A stretch of 64,000 nt of DNA from Liolophura sinensis (lineage: Eukaryota; Mollusca; Polyplacophora; Chitonida; Chitonidae). Below the pieces are notes generated by a model, which was given only the letters and a program-made list of their open reading frames with translations, was not told the DNA's origin and did no database searches. The number at the start of each line of letters is the position of its first letter. The stretch's first letter is position 1. Positions 37,401 through 52,400 of this stretch are shown here, one piece after another. A program made the translations under genes and the position numbers. Where the stretch lies: positions 75,447,005 to 75,511,004 of the forward strand of contig NC_088300.1 of the NCBI RefSeq assembly GCF_032854445.1, written 5' to 3'.

Positions 37401-40400
37401 CTGCTGAAGTTTTTATGAAAGATTTTCATTGTAACTTTGTCTACTTTCACGTTGATTAAGGATATTAAATGATCGTACTTACCGTATTTTTATACATCAA
37501 AGTTTCGGAAGGTGGTCGCACAAGTTGGTCGTAGTAGACCAGAGCATCCCACAGAACGTTGGCCAGGGCATTGAACACAAATGACGTCAGAAAGTGGGCT
37601 CGAATAGTCCCTCCGGGAAGACCACGTGATTTCCTGCAGACGTGATAAAATATGCAGTATTAAAACCTCAAACTTTTGTAATAACCTTTTCCTGGAACCG
37701 CATGAAATCATTTAATTGTGTCTGTCGAACATTCTCATCACTTTAATACATTTTATCTGAGTCATAACCATTTACGGGAGATAGTTATAGGATAATGTTT
37801 ACTAATTTATGGATGATACATGCACTGGAATGATCTTTTAGATCTTTTCGTTGTGAGAGGGACAATAACAAGAAGATTTTTATGTCTACCTAAGTCTGGT
37901 TAACGGCAGTTAGCTTTCTGTAGAATAAAGGCCATTTCTGTAATGGAAGTATCCAAGTTGAATAAATTTAATCAATATAAAATTGAATATTCAGATTCTG
38001 GAGTTATGAATTTCCCGATACCATCATCTATTCATTGGTTGTCAGAATTCTGATTCACATTAGTTCCGGCTCTGGGTGAAATTCAGATGTAATAATATGT
38101 TCAAAGTGTCCACTGCAGATGGCAATTTTCTAATGACGCCTGTATCTTCCTGAATCCATTGTATTTTCCTGCTCGCTACACCCCGCCAGAAGACCCACAA
38201 TCTCCTAGCAGTGGCTACGTTCTACTATGTCCTCCAGTCATCAGTCTGTACTCAAAACTAACGGCGTTGAGAAATTCTGGTTTTCCATTAGTTTGACGCT
38301 AGCCAATTACTGTGGTTGTTTCAGAAACTCGCCGGCGTAAGATGAAAGCCCCACAGTAGCAGATATGCTATTGGGAATCTAAAATAGACTGTTCTGCAAG
38401 ACGACTGAAGCATGTGATAGACTACTCTGAAAATCTGCCGCCTCCACCAGCCGCATGTTCCTCGGTTATTAAAGGAAAGGTGTTCATATCGTTCTAAATA
38501 CGACAAATTAACTTCACACGGTTTAAACACAGAGCATTTGCCTTCAAGTCATTAGTGGGTGTGCACCTTAATTACAAGCTCTGCAGCCCACAAGTTCAGG
38601 AAATAGTGCTCTTGAAAGACCCGTGAACCCTTGTTGTTGATTGTAATAACGGTTGTTCCTGTAGGTGCATTGTTATCCATGACTTTGGTAGAAGGTACTG
38701 ATCCGAGTGCCCTTTAGGCTGCAGGAAGCTGGAGCCTAGATTCGGCAGCGGCTGAGACGCCATGGGCATTGTGGACCCAAACCCAGAAACAATCGGCTTT
38801 GTACTATGGAGTCTCGCAACAAGTCCTTTAAATCTGCTATTTTTACAGTGTGGCTTACGGCGACATAAACCGAAATTGCACGTTAGACGACATAAGCGGG
38901 GTGGATATGACAAAGATTTATTAGCTGTTCATTCCGGCTTCCATGATGTCAATACTTCCAAGCGATGTTAACAACTGTCCTCTTGCCAACTTTTCATGTG
39001 TTCGAATAGCATACTTCACAGGACAGGCGCCATAATCCACCGATTAGCCACCACTTCAAAGCAACTAAGCCCTCAGCACGATTCCAGACGATCAAGAGCA
39101 GTTAGTTGTAGTTAATCCCCCACGCTCATTTGAAGATAGAAAACCCGTGATAGTCAGGCCCATAACGCTTTAGTTAGCATACAATGGCTACTGTAAAAGT
39201 TTGAACAGTACGCTGCGTTATTCAGGAGCATGCCATTCGCTTGTATGGCTTCATACGACCCATTACGCACACATTGTAAGTTACCTGCATTCTGTCCAGC
39301 AAACATTATTGCTTACTAACCTATAGCCCCCAACAATACCAAATAAACATTAATGTCCCTTGAAGAAAATCTCATGAAATCCGAAGATTTCCTGATGGGT
39401 TGATACTATACTTCTTGATAGTATCGAGATTGATGTCAAAGTTTATAATGTTAATATAATGTCCTGTGCAAAGCTTTTGGTCCTGTACTTAACGTTCCTG
39501 ACGTTCTGCTTGGTAAGATAATTTGAAGATGCATACCTCGTGGGGTAGGACGATGGCAGTCTACTGTATACGTGCAGATGTCTGCTGATAAGCGCTCCTT
39601 CCACTGCATGGTTTCAGTCCCAGCCTCTGACACGGACTTCCACAGATTCCCCTACTTCCACGGCTCTAGAGGCCATGCATAGCGGCAATAAGGTAGTTGT
39701 TGGAAATGGCTTGTTTTCCCCCAGTACCACATTCGTGTGTAAGTCATATTAGAGAAAGTTCTTTAATTGCTTACAAACAGTTACTCCTGGCACTCCACTT
39801 TCCTCCAAAATGTATCCCATCGAATAAGGGGATTATTCTTGTGTAAGACGTAAACCCCAATCAAGAAATTCTATATAAAAGAAACTTCCAGTGCGACAGA
39901 ATCCAGACTGCACCTATTCGTTTCTAGTGCACATATCTATTATGGCTTCAGCCATTATTATGACCGACTTAGCAGGTTTCATTTTCCTCTGAAAGTGAGT
40001 CGATCACGCGTGGCTTACGTTCTTACGTACTGAGCCACAAGTAAAAAATGCTCTAGTGTAGAAAACACTCATTCGGGATCACGTGACTACTTACGAGAAA
40101 TGGGCGTCCGTGGCTCAGTTGGTTAGCGCGCTAGCGCAGTGTAATGACCCAGGAGTCCTCTCACCAATGCGTTCGCTGTTAGTTCAGCTCATGCTGGCTT
40201 CCTCTCCGGCCATACGTGGGAAGGTCTTCAGCAACCTGCGGATGGTCGTGGGTTTCCCTCGGGCTTTGCCCGGTTTCCACCCACCATATTGCTGACCGCC
40301 GTCGTATAAGTGAAATATTGAGTACGGCGTAAAACACCAATAATAAAAAAAAAAAACTTACGAGAATTGGCTTGATCGAAAATAGGCTCGTGGATAGATG

Positions 40401-43400
40401 GACACCAACGTGGTGGTAAAGAGAGCTGGGAGATGTTATTTGTATATCCTATATTTTTACTTGATACATAATGAGAATTCAATAAGAAGATTTTAAAACT
40501 CTCCTAAAAAATTTAAGTTCAATCTGGACTGTATTTTATACGCCACGCGGTAAGGCTTATTGCAGCCAGAATTTTGATTCTCTATATACTGCATAGGCTT
40601 CCCCACACGTGGTGAAGTCTTCCAACAACCTGAGGATGGTCGTGGGTTTCCCCCGGACTCTACCCCCCCCCCACCCCCCCACACACACACATTATGCTGC
40701 CAATCCATAGGAGGACAGATGTTCGAAAACACTCATAGTATCATGAGAATATACAAGTATAATGACAATAAACTCTACGTTTACAAGAGATACAGAGATC
40801 AATAATCTATTTTCTATTACGTTCTGATTTCGTCGCGCAGGCATGGTTCTAGTGTGCCATGAAATGAATCATAAAGATAAATGATCAAGTTATGAATAGA
40901 ACAGTAATGGATGACGATTGATGGTTGCAAAAGATGACAATTAATAACAGGAGCATAACATAATAGAGAGGAATACGATGTACAAATGACAAGAATGAGG
41001 ATGGCAAGCCTGCGGGGAAATATTGTTGAAAGTAGCCAAGCAATACGACGGGCTTGTTATTATTGCTATGTGCGGCTATTACATACTCACCTATCAGCCA
41101 GAGTGGCAATTAGCATAGGCAGCAATAAGGCGATGCTCAACACGCTACAGGTTAGCTTCACCGCCAGCAAGGACCTATAGATCTGTAACACAATCAAATA
41201 TACATAAGGAGATTTATCCAATGTCAGAAGTCTCTTTCGAATTCTCTGGACACGTTGAACCTGTAACAATATCATATGTATAACATTGATAAGAATCCTT
41301 TTGCAACACACCAGGTCAAGTGCAAGAGATACCTGTTACACCATATATTGCGCCTTTGTGGCTACCATGGGCATGCGCCAGGTCACGAGCAAACAACGTC
41401 ACCTGCAAGAGTCATCTGTTAACACACATTGTGACTACCAGGTCACTAGCAAGAGTTATCTGGTAACACATTTGCGCTTTTGTGGCTACCATGGGAGTGG
41501 ACCACGTCCCGTGCAAAGAGTTATCTGTTAACACATTTTGTGCCTTTTTGACTACCAGGTCACTAGCAAGAGTTATCTGGTAACACATATTTCACCTTTG
41601 TGGCTACCATGGGAGTGCACCAGATCACGAGCAAAAGTTTTCTGGTAACACACATTGCGCCTTTGTGGCCGTCATAGAGGTGAACCAGGTCACCTGAGTT
41701 ATCTTGTAACACGCATTGTGACTAGGACCGCCTCGGTTGTCTAATAGTTAGAACATCCGCCTGTAAGTTGGAAGATCGGGGATCAAACCCGGGTCGGGTC
41801 ATACAAACCACTATTACAATGGCATTGTTGTTGTCTCTCTTGGTTTTCAGCGCTGAGAGATTAGGGCAAAGGAAACAGGGCCGGTTGGCCTGGTGTCAGT
41901 ATAATGTTACCAGGTGGGATGTCATGTTTGGTGTGTTCGGCATGATACTTCAGTGGCGGCAGCACTTTGGCAGCACTTTGGCCGCACGGACTCGCCGCGC
42001 TACAAGAAGACACAGTATATGTGCCCACACCTAATGATTCGTCGTCATATGACTGAAAAAAGTGCGACGCATAACATAAAGCATACAAACATACATGCAT
42101 ATTCATCATATATACATATACAAATATATACATACACTGTGACTTTGTGTGCATCTGTTCTCTGCTAAAACCCATTGTCCATGTTTGTTTATCTGATCAT
42201 TTGAATTCTCTAGCAAAACATATTGTACATTTCTGCCATACTCGTGTACCACCTTGTATGGATTTTCTGGTAAAACCCATAGTAAAGTTGTGCCATATTC
42301 GAGTATCACCTTGTCAGAATCCTCTGGTAAACCCCATTGTAAAGTTGTGCCATACTCGTGTACCACATTGTATGAATTCTCTGGTAAACCCCATTGTAAA
42401 GTTGTGCCATACTCGTGTACCATCTTGCATGAATTCTCTGGTAAACCCCATTGTAAAGTTGTGCCATACTCGCGTACCATCTTGCATGAATTCTCTGGTA
42501 AACCCCATTGTAAAGTTGTGCCATACTCGTGTACCATCTTGCATGAATTCTCTGGTAAACCCCATTGTAAAGTTGTGCCATACTCATGTACCACCTTGTA
42601 TGAATTCTCTGGTAAACCCCATTGTAAAGTTGTGCCATACTCGTGTACCACCTTGCATGAATCCTCTGGTAAACCCCATTGTAAAGTTGTGCCATATTCG
42701 AGTATCACCTTGTCAGAATCCTCTGGTAAACCCCATTGTAAAGTTGTGCCATACTCGTGTACCACATTGTATGAATTCTCTGGTAAACCCCATTGTAAAG
42801 TTGTGCCATACTCGTGTACCATCTTGCATGAATCCTCTGGTAAACCCCATTGTAAAGTTGTGCCATACTCGTGTACCACATTGTATGAATTCTCTGGTAA
42901 ACCCCATTGTAAAGTTGTGCCATACTCGTGTACCATCTTGCATGAATTCTCTGGTAAACCCCATTGTAAAGTTGTGCCATACTCGCGTACCACCTTGTAT
43001 GAATTCTTTGGTAAAACCCATTGTCCACTTGTGCTACACTGGTGTATCACCTTGTATGAATTTTCATTTAAGGTGAGACACAAAATCCACTGTCTAATCT
43101 GGCTCTGATCCGCTCATCCATGGTGCTGTAGATGCTGTTTTCAATACTCCTATACAGTTTTGGAAATGAAATAAATGATACCTCACGGGGTAATCGTTCA
43201 GGAAACTGACACCCGGGAGTATGGGTGTTACTTGATCCCCAGCAGCATCGCTTCATCTTCATTAAATCTTCAACTCTAGAGAGATCCCTAGAGGGGTATT
43301 TGTCACCTAGCTCCCCCGTGTTGTCATTCAAAATCTGGCTTCCTCATAGGCTAAAGGTAATTTGGAGGCGTGGCGGTCGAGCGGTCAATTCACCTGTCCT

Positions 43401-46400
43401 AAGTGGATTTTCCTGAACTCGCAACTTTAAGGAACAGTCTTCGACTTTTAATCTACAAACACTCTTCTTTACCCAATGAGGCTCCAAAATGTTGGTATAT
43501 GCATACTTTTGCCCCAAATAGCAGGCACTTATATAAACTAAACTGTATTTTCCCACCTTTTGATACCATCCTGTTTGGAACTACTTAATTTTGTTCTCAC
43601 CATCTATTTTGCCCGTTTGACTTTAATGCTTAGCTTACTGACATAACTGCAGTTTAATGCATGATAATGAATGTGACAGATCGTGTATATGGCTGGTGCT
43701 CAGACAAGGCACAAGTGAATCCAACTGGTCACCGAGTGTACGTGCATGACAAAAGTTTCTACAGACAGGATTATAAGCTATTGATGTGTATCGGATTCAA
43801 TACTCCTTATAGGCAGCTTTCACTAAATCTCCATCATAATCCCGACAAGGACTGACATTCCCAAAAGTCACAATAATCTGAAAGCTGGATAATGTTACTT
43901 ACTTACTCTTTGTTGTTATAACTCCACTTAAAGGCATTTTCTGAGAAAATGCATCTTTTGTCCCTTTGAGTAAGTATTAAAAACATGAGCTTTCGTGTTT
44001 TCGTGATTCACTTAGTCGATTGGAACGAATCATGATACACCCCGGCTTAATATTCATAGGTACACTTTCGTGATTACATGAATAATACGTGTGATGTACA
44101 AGCCACACAGTTTGATATGTACTACCAAGCCGATTTCAATAAAAGAAATATTTGCTACTCGGATTACTCTCTAAAGGTTTTAAGACATCTTGTCTCGGGT
44201 GTTCTTTAGGAATATGTATTCACAAGCTTTCATTCGCGATGGTCCGATGACACTAATGCGTCTGACGACTTCAGTCTGTCTGACCGCACTACTCTGATTG
44301 CTCCAGTATGGCTTATCTATGCTGGACGCTCCGGGTTGACCACTCCAGTCTAGCAGCTCTAGTCTGACCGCCCTCGTCTGACCACCCTAGTTTTACCGCT
44401 CTTTTTTGACCCCTCTAGTCTGGACCGCTCTAGTCTGGACCGCTCAAATCTGGACGGATCTAGTTGGGACCGCTTTAGGCTGGCCATCCTATCTTGACCG
44501 CTCTCGTCTGGCCATTCTCATCTGGTCGCTCTAGTCTGGTCTAATCCGCTCTAGACCGGTCACTCCAGGTTGGCCGCCCTTGTTTGACCACGTTCATCTG
44601 GCAACTGTAGTTCGGGCCAATCTACTCTAAACTCTGTAGTCTAGTCACTGTACTCTGGACCGCTCTAGTCTGGACGGTCTAGTCTGAGCGCTCAAGTCTA
44701 GCCGCTCTAGTCTGACCGCTCCAGCCTAGTCGTTCCAGCCTGGAACGCTCTATTCTGATTACTTTAGTATGTCCTATCTAGTCTGAAAGCTCTAGTATGT
44801 CCTATCTAGTCTGACCGCTCTAGTATATCCCATCTAGTCTGACCGCTCTAGTCTGACCCATCTAGTCTGGTCGATCTAGTCTGCCCTATCCAGTCTAGCC
44901 GTTCCAGCCTGAAACGGTCCATTCTGACTGCTCTAGTATGTCCGATCTAGTCTGGTCGCTCTAGCCCGTTCGGACGTTCTAGTCTTGCCGACTTCGACTG
45001 GTCAGCGGACTGTTAAGTGCTGTCAAAAACAGACAAATAACACTAAGAATGTTCAGGACAAAGGAATACAACTGAAGCTAGAAGAGTTGTTCTTGCGTCA
45101 CGGTGCAACGAAAAACAAATCTCTCTCACCGTCAATGTTAAGGGAAAGAAAGGGATGAGATCGATTTTCAGCAGTAATCCTGGCCGATCCATTTAATCAT
45201 CAATCTCTGATGAGGAGACAAAGAAAAGAAATCATCGAAAACCCGATGGAAGATGTCAACCCTAATACTGGATAGGGTACCGGCGCTCTTCTCCCACGAT
45301 TGTGTTCATCAGACAGTCTAGGTGGGGGCGGAGAGAGAGGGTGGGTTTGAGGGGGTGGTGAATGCTGTCTGACAGAAAAGATTACAAGGATGTCCAATGA
45401 AAATTAGAAATTAGCCACATTAAATGCTAATTTGCTGTATGCACCGCAAAGACCAATACTTAATATGACTGAACAAATGTTTAATAAGCAGTATTTTAAT
45501 AAAAAAGTGACAATTTACATTAACAATGACATGTTACTGCAAGGTGAGGAAGCTCTGAAAAAATTAGTTACGTTTTGCAAAACAATAGGGGCACCTGAAT
45601 GATTTCAGGCATAGCCTGGTGCAACTACCCAAGTCAAGACTGATGAGCGGGGAAGTCGTTGGCTTAACAAAATAATGCGCGTCCCCGTCTATTTTTTGAG
45701 CAGGCAAAGAGAACTTTTAGCTGTCCGCCGTTTCTCCCCGCTTACCACTCGAAGAACTTCCGAGAACTACCACTAACTTGGTGTTTTTTTTCCGATCTTT
45801 TTCATGGACAGAACATCACTTATGTTTTCGACTTCCAAAACTTTTTGAGTGTCGCATTTAGGCTTGGGATGCCTGTCTTCTTTTCACCTTCTCCTTTTTT
45901 CGCAAACGACAAATTTCGTGACCTTAGCATTAGAAACATTCAAACGATATTGGTCATGGCATGCACTGTTGGCTGATATTCCAGAAATACGCCGATATTT
46001 TAGATTAACTTCAGACACACATAGTCTTACTTTATGATCTCGAGTCTGTGATAACATTACTATCTGGAGATCAAAGGAAAGCATTCATTGCTAGCTTATG
46101 CTTTTTCTATCACTGAAGCAGTTTATACTTAGATCACAAACATTGCAAGATGTTTCAAGAGGAAATCCCACAAACTTTAAACTAAGCTTACGTGGGGGTT
46201 TCATTATATACAGGCCTAATCTAGAATTATTAGACATGTAAGACCAAAAATTTTCATAGATCATAAGCAGGCCTAAGCTCAGAGAAATCCCATGCAATGT
46301 ACATGTAAGAAGGTGCTGGCGTGTTTTTCAACTTACATCAGTTATCGTAAAATCACAGAATGACATAAATATAGATTGATTACAATGTCAGGAAAATACC

Positions 46401-49400
46401 AGAAATTCTTACACCCACATGATTTCTTAAATTCCTATTTATGTCACCAAATATTAATTAAAAAGAAAATCTTAAAAAAATACAATTACTGCAATGCACA
46501 CGTAATTTTAGACAACAGAAGAATAATATTTAGTCCAATAAATCATAAAACTTGTGGTTTCACATAATTATGACCTCATTTTGGGAGAACTTGTCAAGCC
46601 GATATAACAAACCATTTATTGCTAAAAACGTAGATAACAGAGAAAGAGTATACTATTAGTTTGTTAGTAAAAAGTATCACGAACAGTTTTAAAAACAATT
46701 AAATGAACGATCAGTGAATAGTTTTGAGAGAATACTGTTTTATCTGCAAACGATTATCAAAATTCGAAAGCCTTTGAACATAAAAATCTAATTCTGTTGG
46801 CCTTGAATCCTCGCAGCTGTTCATGATGGTGATATATGTGAGCCTGACAATAGTCTATATCTTTTAAACATTCGCCTATGTTAGCTGTCTGTAATTGGCG
46901 TGGGGAGTAATTTGTTTTACACTAGGTGCACCAACATGCGGTTAGAACAGATTCCACACAGTAGCACAGCTACACTACTGTCTCAGCGAATATATCACAT
47001 TCTTTTTATAACAGAATTTCCTAACATGCATCTCTAAAACCATACTGCTGTGAGATCATAAATTTCAAAAGAGCAAAATAAAATTCATTTATAAATGTTA
47101 CATTATACTAAAACGTTCGAACAATGTCAAATACGGCAATGTCAGAAACAGGGTTTGAATTGGTAACTGGTGTCGCCCATCGTCAAAACATATTAAACTC
47201 CGTTCAATATCCAGCATTCCATTGGTTTTTGAATAATTATGACGTCACCCAAGGGAATGGCTTCTCTGTGTGGAAACAAGGTTTATGGAGTTTAAATTTA
47301 AAAAAAAGTGTTCTAACTTCTTTGCAAGAATGTGGACTTCCAACATATCAGTGTGTAGAGCTTGTGTTGTTACGTATCACTGGCAAAGGTAATTTAGGTT
47401 GCGAGTATGACTGATTTTACAGACAGCTGAATATAGGCGACTGGCTAAAAGAAACAGACTATAATAGTGTCCTGACCGCCTCATTCGAAGTTTCTTTCGG
47501 GTAGGGGTATGGGTTGCGGGAAGGAAGAGATGCGTGTCCTTGCTGGGGTGCACAGACTAACATGCGGGCTTACCTCTATCTTGACGCAATCACCGTAAAA
47601 TGTCCACTCCATATTTGTTAGCGGATTTCTCCACCACGTGCCGTTGTCATCACAGTCCTTATAAGCCATTGCTAAAATACAGAGGAAAACCCATGTGATA
47701 ACATTGCTACATCACGGAGTAACAATCATGTAATAAAATTGCTACAATATACATACACGATAACACGACCAAAACAAAGAAAGATGTCACGCTGATACAG
47801 AATTTGTTCAGTGGCAAATATTGCTACAATACGTAAATCTGGAAACCACAACATCGCTACATCATAGATATTCCAGTGTTACAACAACAATATAACATCG
47901 ATACTGATATAATAACACTGCTGTGACATAAATACCGATACTAAGATACTGACATGATCATATTGCTACAGCAATAAGAGATGCTTCTGTGACCGTAATG
48001 CTGGAGCATAGGCACTGATATCATTACAGTCTTACAGACCTCCACCATGACGTTAATGTGATATAAAGGGATGAGACTTCACCATTTTAAAGCAAATTTA
48101 AATCGAAAGCAGGATAATCAAGTTTTCCAGAAAGTATCGTATTTTATTTTCAGATATGATTTCACCCAGTTAATACAGGGCAAATGGCTGGTGTGAATTG
48201 AGGTAGCCATCTTGAAAATTTTATCCGATCAAACGCGCGGCTATCTGATTGCGCGGTCTAAGTTGTGACATAGCCATCACCCATTCACTTTGTAAATGGA
48301 CAACTGATTAAATTGGATTAGTACGTACGACATGATTATCAGATGGTTTGCAACGATTTAGTTACGTGTAGTAGATCGGTCCTTTCGTACAGTGTTGTGG
48401 TACAGGTACGGTCGTTAATGGAAGGTCTATTTCACACAGAGTGTTGTCGTACTGGTATGGTCATTGACCAAAGGGCCATTTCGCACATAGTGTTGTGGTG
48501 CAGGTATGGTCATTATCTGAAGGGCCATTTCACAATGAGTGTTGTCGTACAGGTATGGTCATTAGCCAAAGGGCTATTTCACACAGAACTATGTGGCACA
48601 GGTCTGGTCATTAGCCGAAAGGCCATTTCATACAGTGTTGTGCTACAGGTAAGGTCATTAGCCAATGGGTCATTTCACACAGATTGTTGTGGTTCAAGTA
48701 TGATCATTAGTCAAAGAGCCATTTCACACAGAGTTTTGTGGTACAGGTATGGTCATTACCCAAAGGGCTGTTTCACAAAGAGTGTTGTGGTACAAGTGTG
48801 ATCATTAGCCGAGGGGTCATTTCACACAGTGTTGTGGTATAAGTATGATCATTTGCTGAATGGCCATTTCACAAAGAGTGTTGTGGTGCAAGTATGAGCA
48901 TTAGCCGAAAGGCCATTCGACACAGAGTGTTGTGGTACAGGTATGGTCATTAGCCGACGGGCCATTTCAGACAGAATGTTGTTGTACAGGTATGGCCATT
49001 AGCCGAAGGGTCATTTCATACAGAGAGTTGTGGTACAGGTTAGTGTTATTTACTGACCACAACAGATTTACAACTCGTGTAATATTCAACGGCGGTGTCA
49101 CAAATTATGTGGGAAACATATACTGTCTCGGCTCAAACCACATTCATTTCCCAAATAAGTACAACACATTCATACTGTCCAGAATACAAAAATATACATG
49201 TGTGCATGCAGATGTTGTTGTTCATTTTAGTGTATATTAAGCAGCTTGTAAAACAATGAATGTCCAAGTCACTGAAAATGCCTTAGGGATGGAACTCATC
49301 GTATAATGTTTCTGGCAGTAATAATTTTTTTCTTACTTTACCTTAAGAGAAAAATATTAATTTGGCTTTTTTATTACTTTTTTGCGACTACGACTGATTT

Positions 49401-52400
49401 TTTTTATATTTTGTTATTATAAAGTGTCATAAAATTATTCCAGCACGTTTAACCAGGCAGACCCTGTGGTGCTTTCTACCCTCCACACCCAGCTTGGCTA
49501 GAAGGCAGATCTTAGAAGCCACTTTGGGAAAATGAGACTTTCTCCATTTCTTGACCCATTTCTTATCACACAGTCTTACCTTATTACTTTATAGTACCTG
49601 TAATTTTGCAGCTTGACTGTTTACCAACAGGTCACAAAATGAAATAAATAATGTCCATGATCTACCAACAGGCCAGACATTGAAATAAATAATGTCCACG
49701 ATCTACCAGCAGGCCAGACATTGAAACAAATAATGTCCAAGATCTACCAACAGGCAAAAAATCGAAATAAATAATGTCCAAGATCTACCAACAGGCGGAA
49801 CGTTGAAATAAATAATGTCCAACATCTATCAACAGGCGGGACGTTGAAATAAATAATGTCCAAGATCTACCAAAAGGCCAGACGTTGAAATAAACAATGT
49901 CCAAGACCCACCAACAGGCCAGACATTGAAATAAATAATGTCCAAGATCTACCAAGAGGCCAGACGTTGAAGTAAATAATGTCCAAGACCCACCAACAGG
50001 TCAGACGTTAAAATAAATAATGTCCAAGATCTACCAACAGGCCAGACGTTGAAGTAAATAATGTCCAAGACTCACCAACAGGCCAGACATTGAAATAAAT
50101 AATATCCAAGATTTATCAACAGGCCAGACATTGAAGTAAATAATATCCAAGATTTATCAACAGACCAGACATTGAAATAAATAATATCCAAGACCCACCA
50201 ACAGGCCAGACATTGAAATAAATAATGTCCAAGATCTACCAACAGGCCAGACATTGAAATAAATAATGTCCAAGATCTACCAACAGGCCAGACGTTGAAA
50301 TAAATAATGTCCAAGACCCACCAACAGGCCAGACGTTGAAATAAATAATGTCCAAGACCCACCAACAGGCAAAAAAATCGAAATAAATAATGTCCAAGAC
50401 CTACCAACAGGCAAAAAATCGAAATAAATAATGTCAAAGATCTACCAACAGGCCAGACATTGAAATAAATAATGTCCAACATCTATCAACAGGCGGGACG
50501 TTGAAATAAATAATGTCCAAGATCTACCAATCAGAATCGATTCTGACTGGTTGGTGTGAGAGATAAGGAGGTCCAGGCTGTGTCTTGCCTAAGCTGAATA
50601 TTAGGTATGGTACATGTGTCAAAGCATGACTAAGGCTGCAACATTTGACCCAGGAAAGCCCATTTCCATTGTTAATCAATTGGCGTCGATTTTGCATCCC
50701 TTTAAGGGTGTATTCGAATAACGAAAATTCACGACTGGAGAATGTCAGTGTAATAAAGCAACGTCTGACACCATTTTATCGGGTGACCTTTTTCGACGAC
50801 CCACAGGTACCACTGACGACACACATTGATGGTAGTATGTGATAGTAGAATAAATTGTGGATTAATCCGAATGTTCCAAATAAACTGTGTTAAATGTGGC
50901 CATCTGAGTGCAGTTTAACAAAACTTTTGTAATTGTAAATCAATTTTTCGTAAATTTCTCGCAAATCGTCACTTTATAGCGTGATAACCTAGGCAAACGT
51001 CATTTTCGAAAAATGTAAAACTTATTTACGAAGGTTTGTAAAAATGTCCTCTCGGTTCATCTTAGTCAGGTACAAAGCCCCTGACAGAGGTTTACATAAA
51101 GGTTTCAGTCTAATTTCACACTGACGTACCTCAGTAAGTCTTCAACTGGTACATTAAACGTCATTCAATACATATGGGGAAATGGCTATGGAACAAACAG
51201 AACTTAAGATACATTTGAATAAAACTCAACCTAATTACTGCACAAGGTGTCCAGCGAGAGCGTTAATTAGTGGCGTTCAAAATGCCAGCTGTAATGTGTA
51301 ACCATTATGACAGGCCTTAATGAGGTTCACGGAGGTTCACAAAGAGACTTTGTACTACAAAGTACTACGAATTATATATACAAGAAAAGACACATTACAC
51401 TTTGGTTACGATTGACCGTTACTTTTGCGAACGGTGCTAATCTTGTTCACAGATTTAGGGCTGCTGTGATGATTTCACAAATCATCTGTCTGAATCTGAC
51501 ATAACGTGTAAGTTGATGATTTTTGACAAGTATCCATGGAGCGTGTCTCCAGGACGTATTAAATGTGTACTGCATGCGCGACTCCAACCCGGCCATACAT
51601 GAGAGGAGGGGTAACTCCTAGCGTTAGGCAGGGAGATTTTAGATTCACTGTCTCACTGATCATTAGTCGTGGAATCTTTATTTATCTGACCTTGCGCTGG
51701 CACAGGCTTGTTTTCGTTAATAACCAGTTTTTTTCACCAATATCATGATCACACGTAGAATATCATGGTCATACGTAGACTATCATGGTCACACATAGAA
51801 TATCATGGTCACGCGTAGAATATCATGGTCACACGTAGACTAGCATGGTCACACGTAGCATATCATGGTCACACGTAGACTAGCATGGTCACACCTAGAC
51901 TATCATGGTCACTCGTAGAATATCATGGTCATACGTAGACTATCATTGTCACACGTAGCATATCATGCTCACACGTAGACTACCATGGTCACACGTAAAA
52001 TATCATGGTCACAGGTAGAATGTCATGGTCACACGTAGACTATCATGGTCACAGGTTGAATATCATGGTCACACGCAGACAAGTTTGTCAGTAACTTGAT
52101 AAAGCTCAGTGCAGTTGTTACTGGGGCTGACTGACTACCCTCATAAAAGTGGAAATAAATGAACAGGTACATAAATAAGTATATCCTAGTTGCCAAGACA
52201 ACTGTATACTTTTCAGAAGCAATGCTAATTTCTTAACTTGTCTCATTGGCGCATTTCAGACGATAAGTCTGAAAGTGTGATAAATTTTGTTGTCGCTGGA
52301 CCGAGTGAACGAAAATATGCCTTTAAATGGCTTCAAACAAGTGAACAAGAACGTATCAGTACATATCCTTGTTGGGTCATCAGTTACATTTGCGACAACA

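Noticed and set aside
38596-38971. Overlapping frames on both strands in receptor intron 3
   Set aside because: No domain, no splice evidence; slightly higher GC content is enough to explain fewer stops.
42106-43108. Long repetitive proteins on both strands
   Set aside because: Mutually overlapping frames caused by the 57-bp unit; no evidence favours one.
48343-49240. Plus-strand frames of 152 and 102 codons
   Set aside because: Mostly within the 49-bp array; translations are repeat-like.
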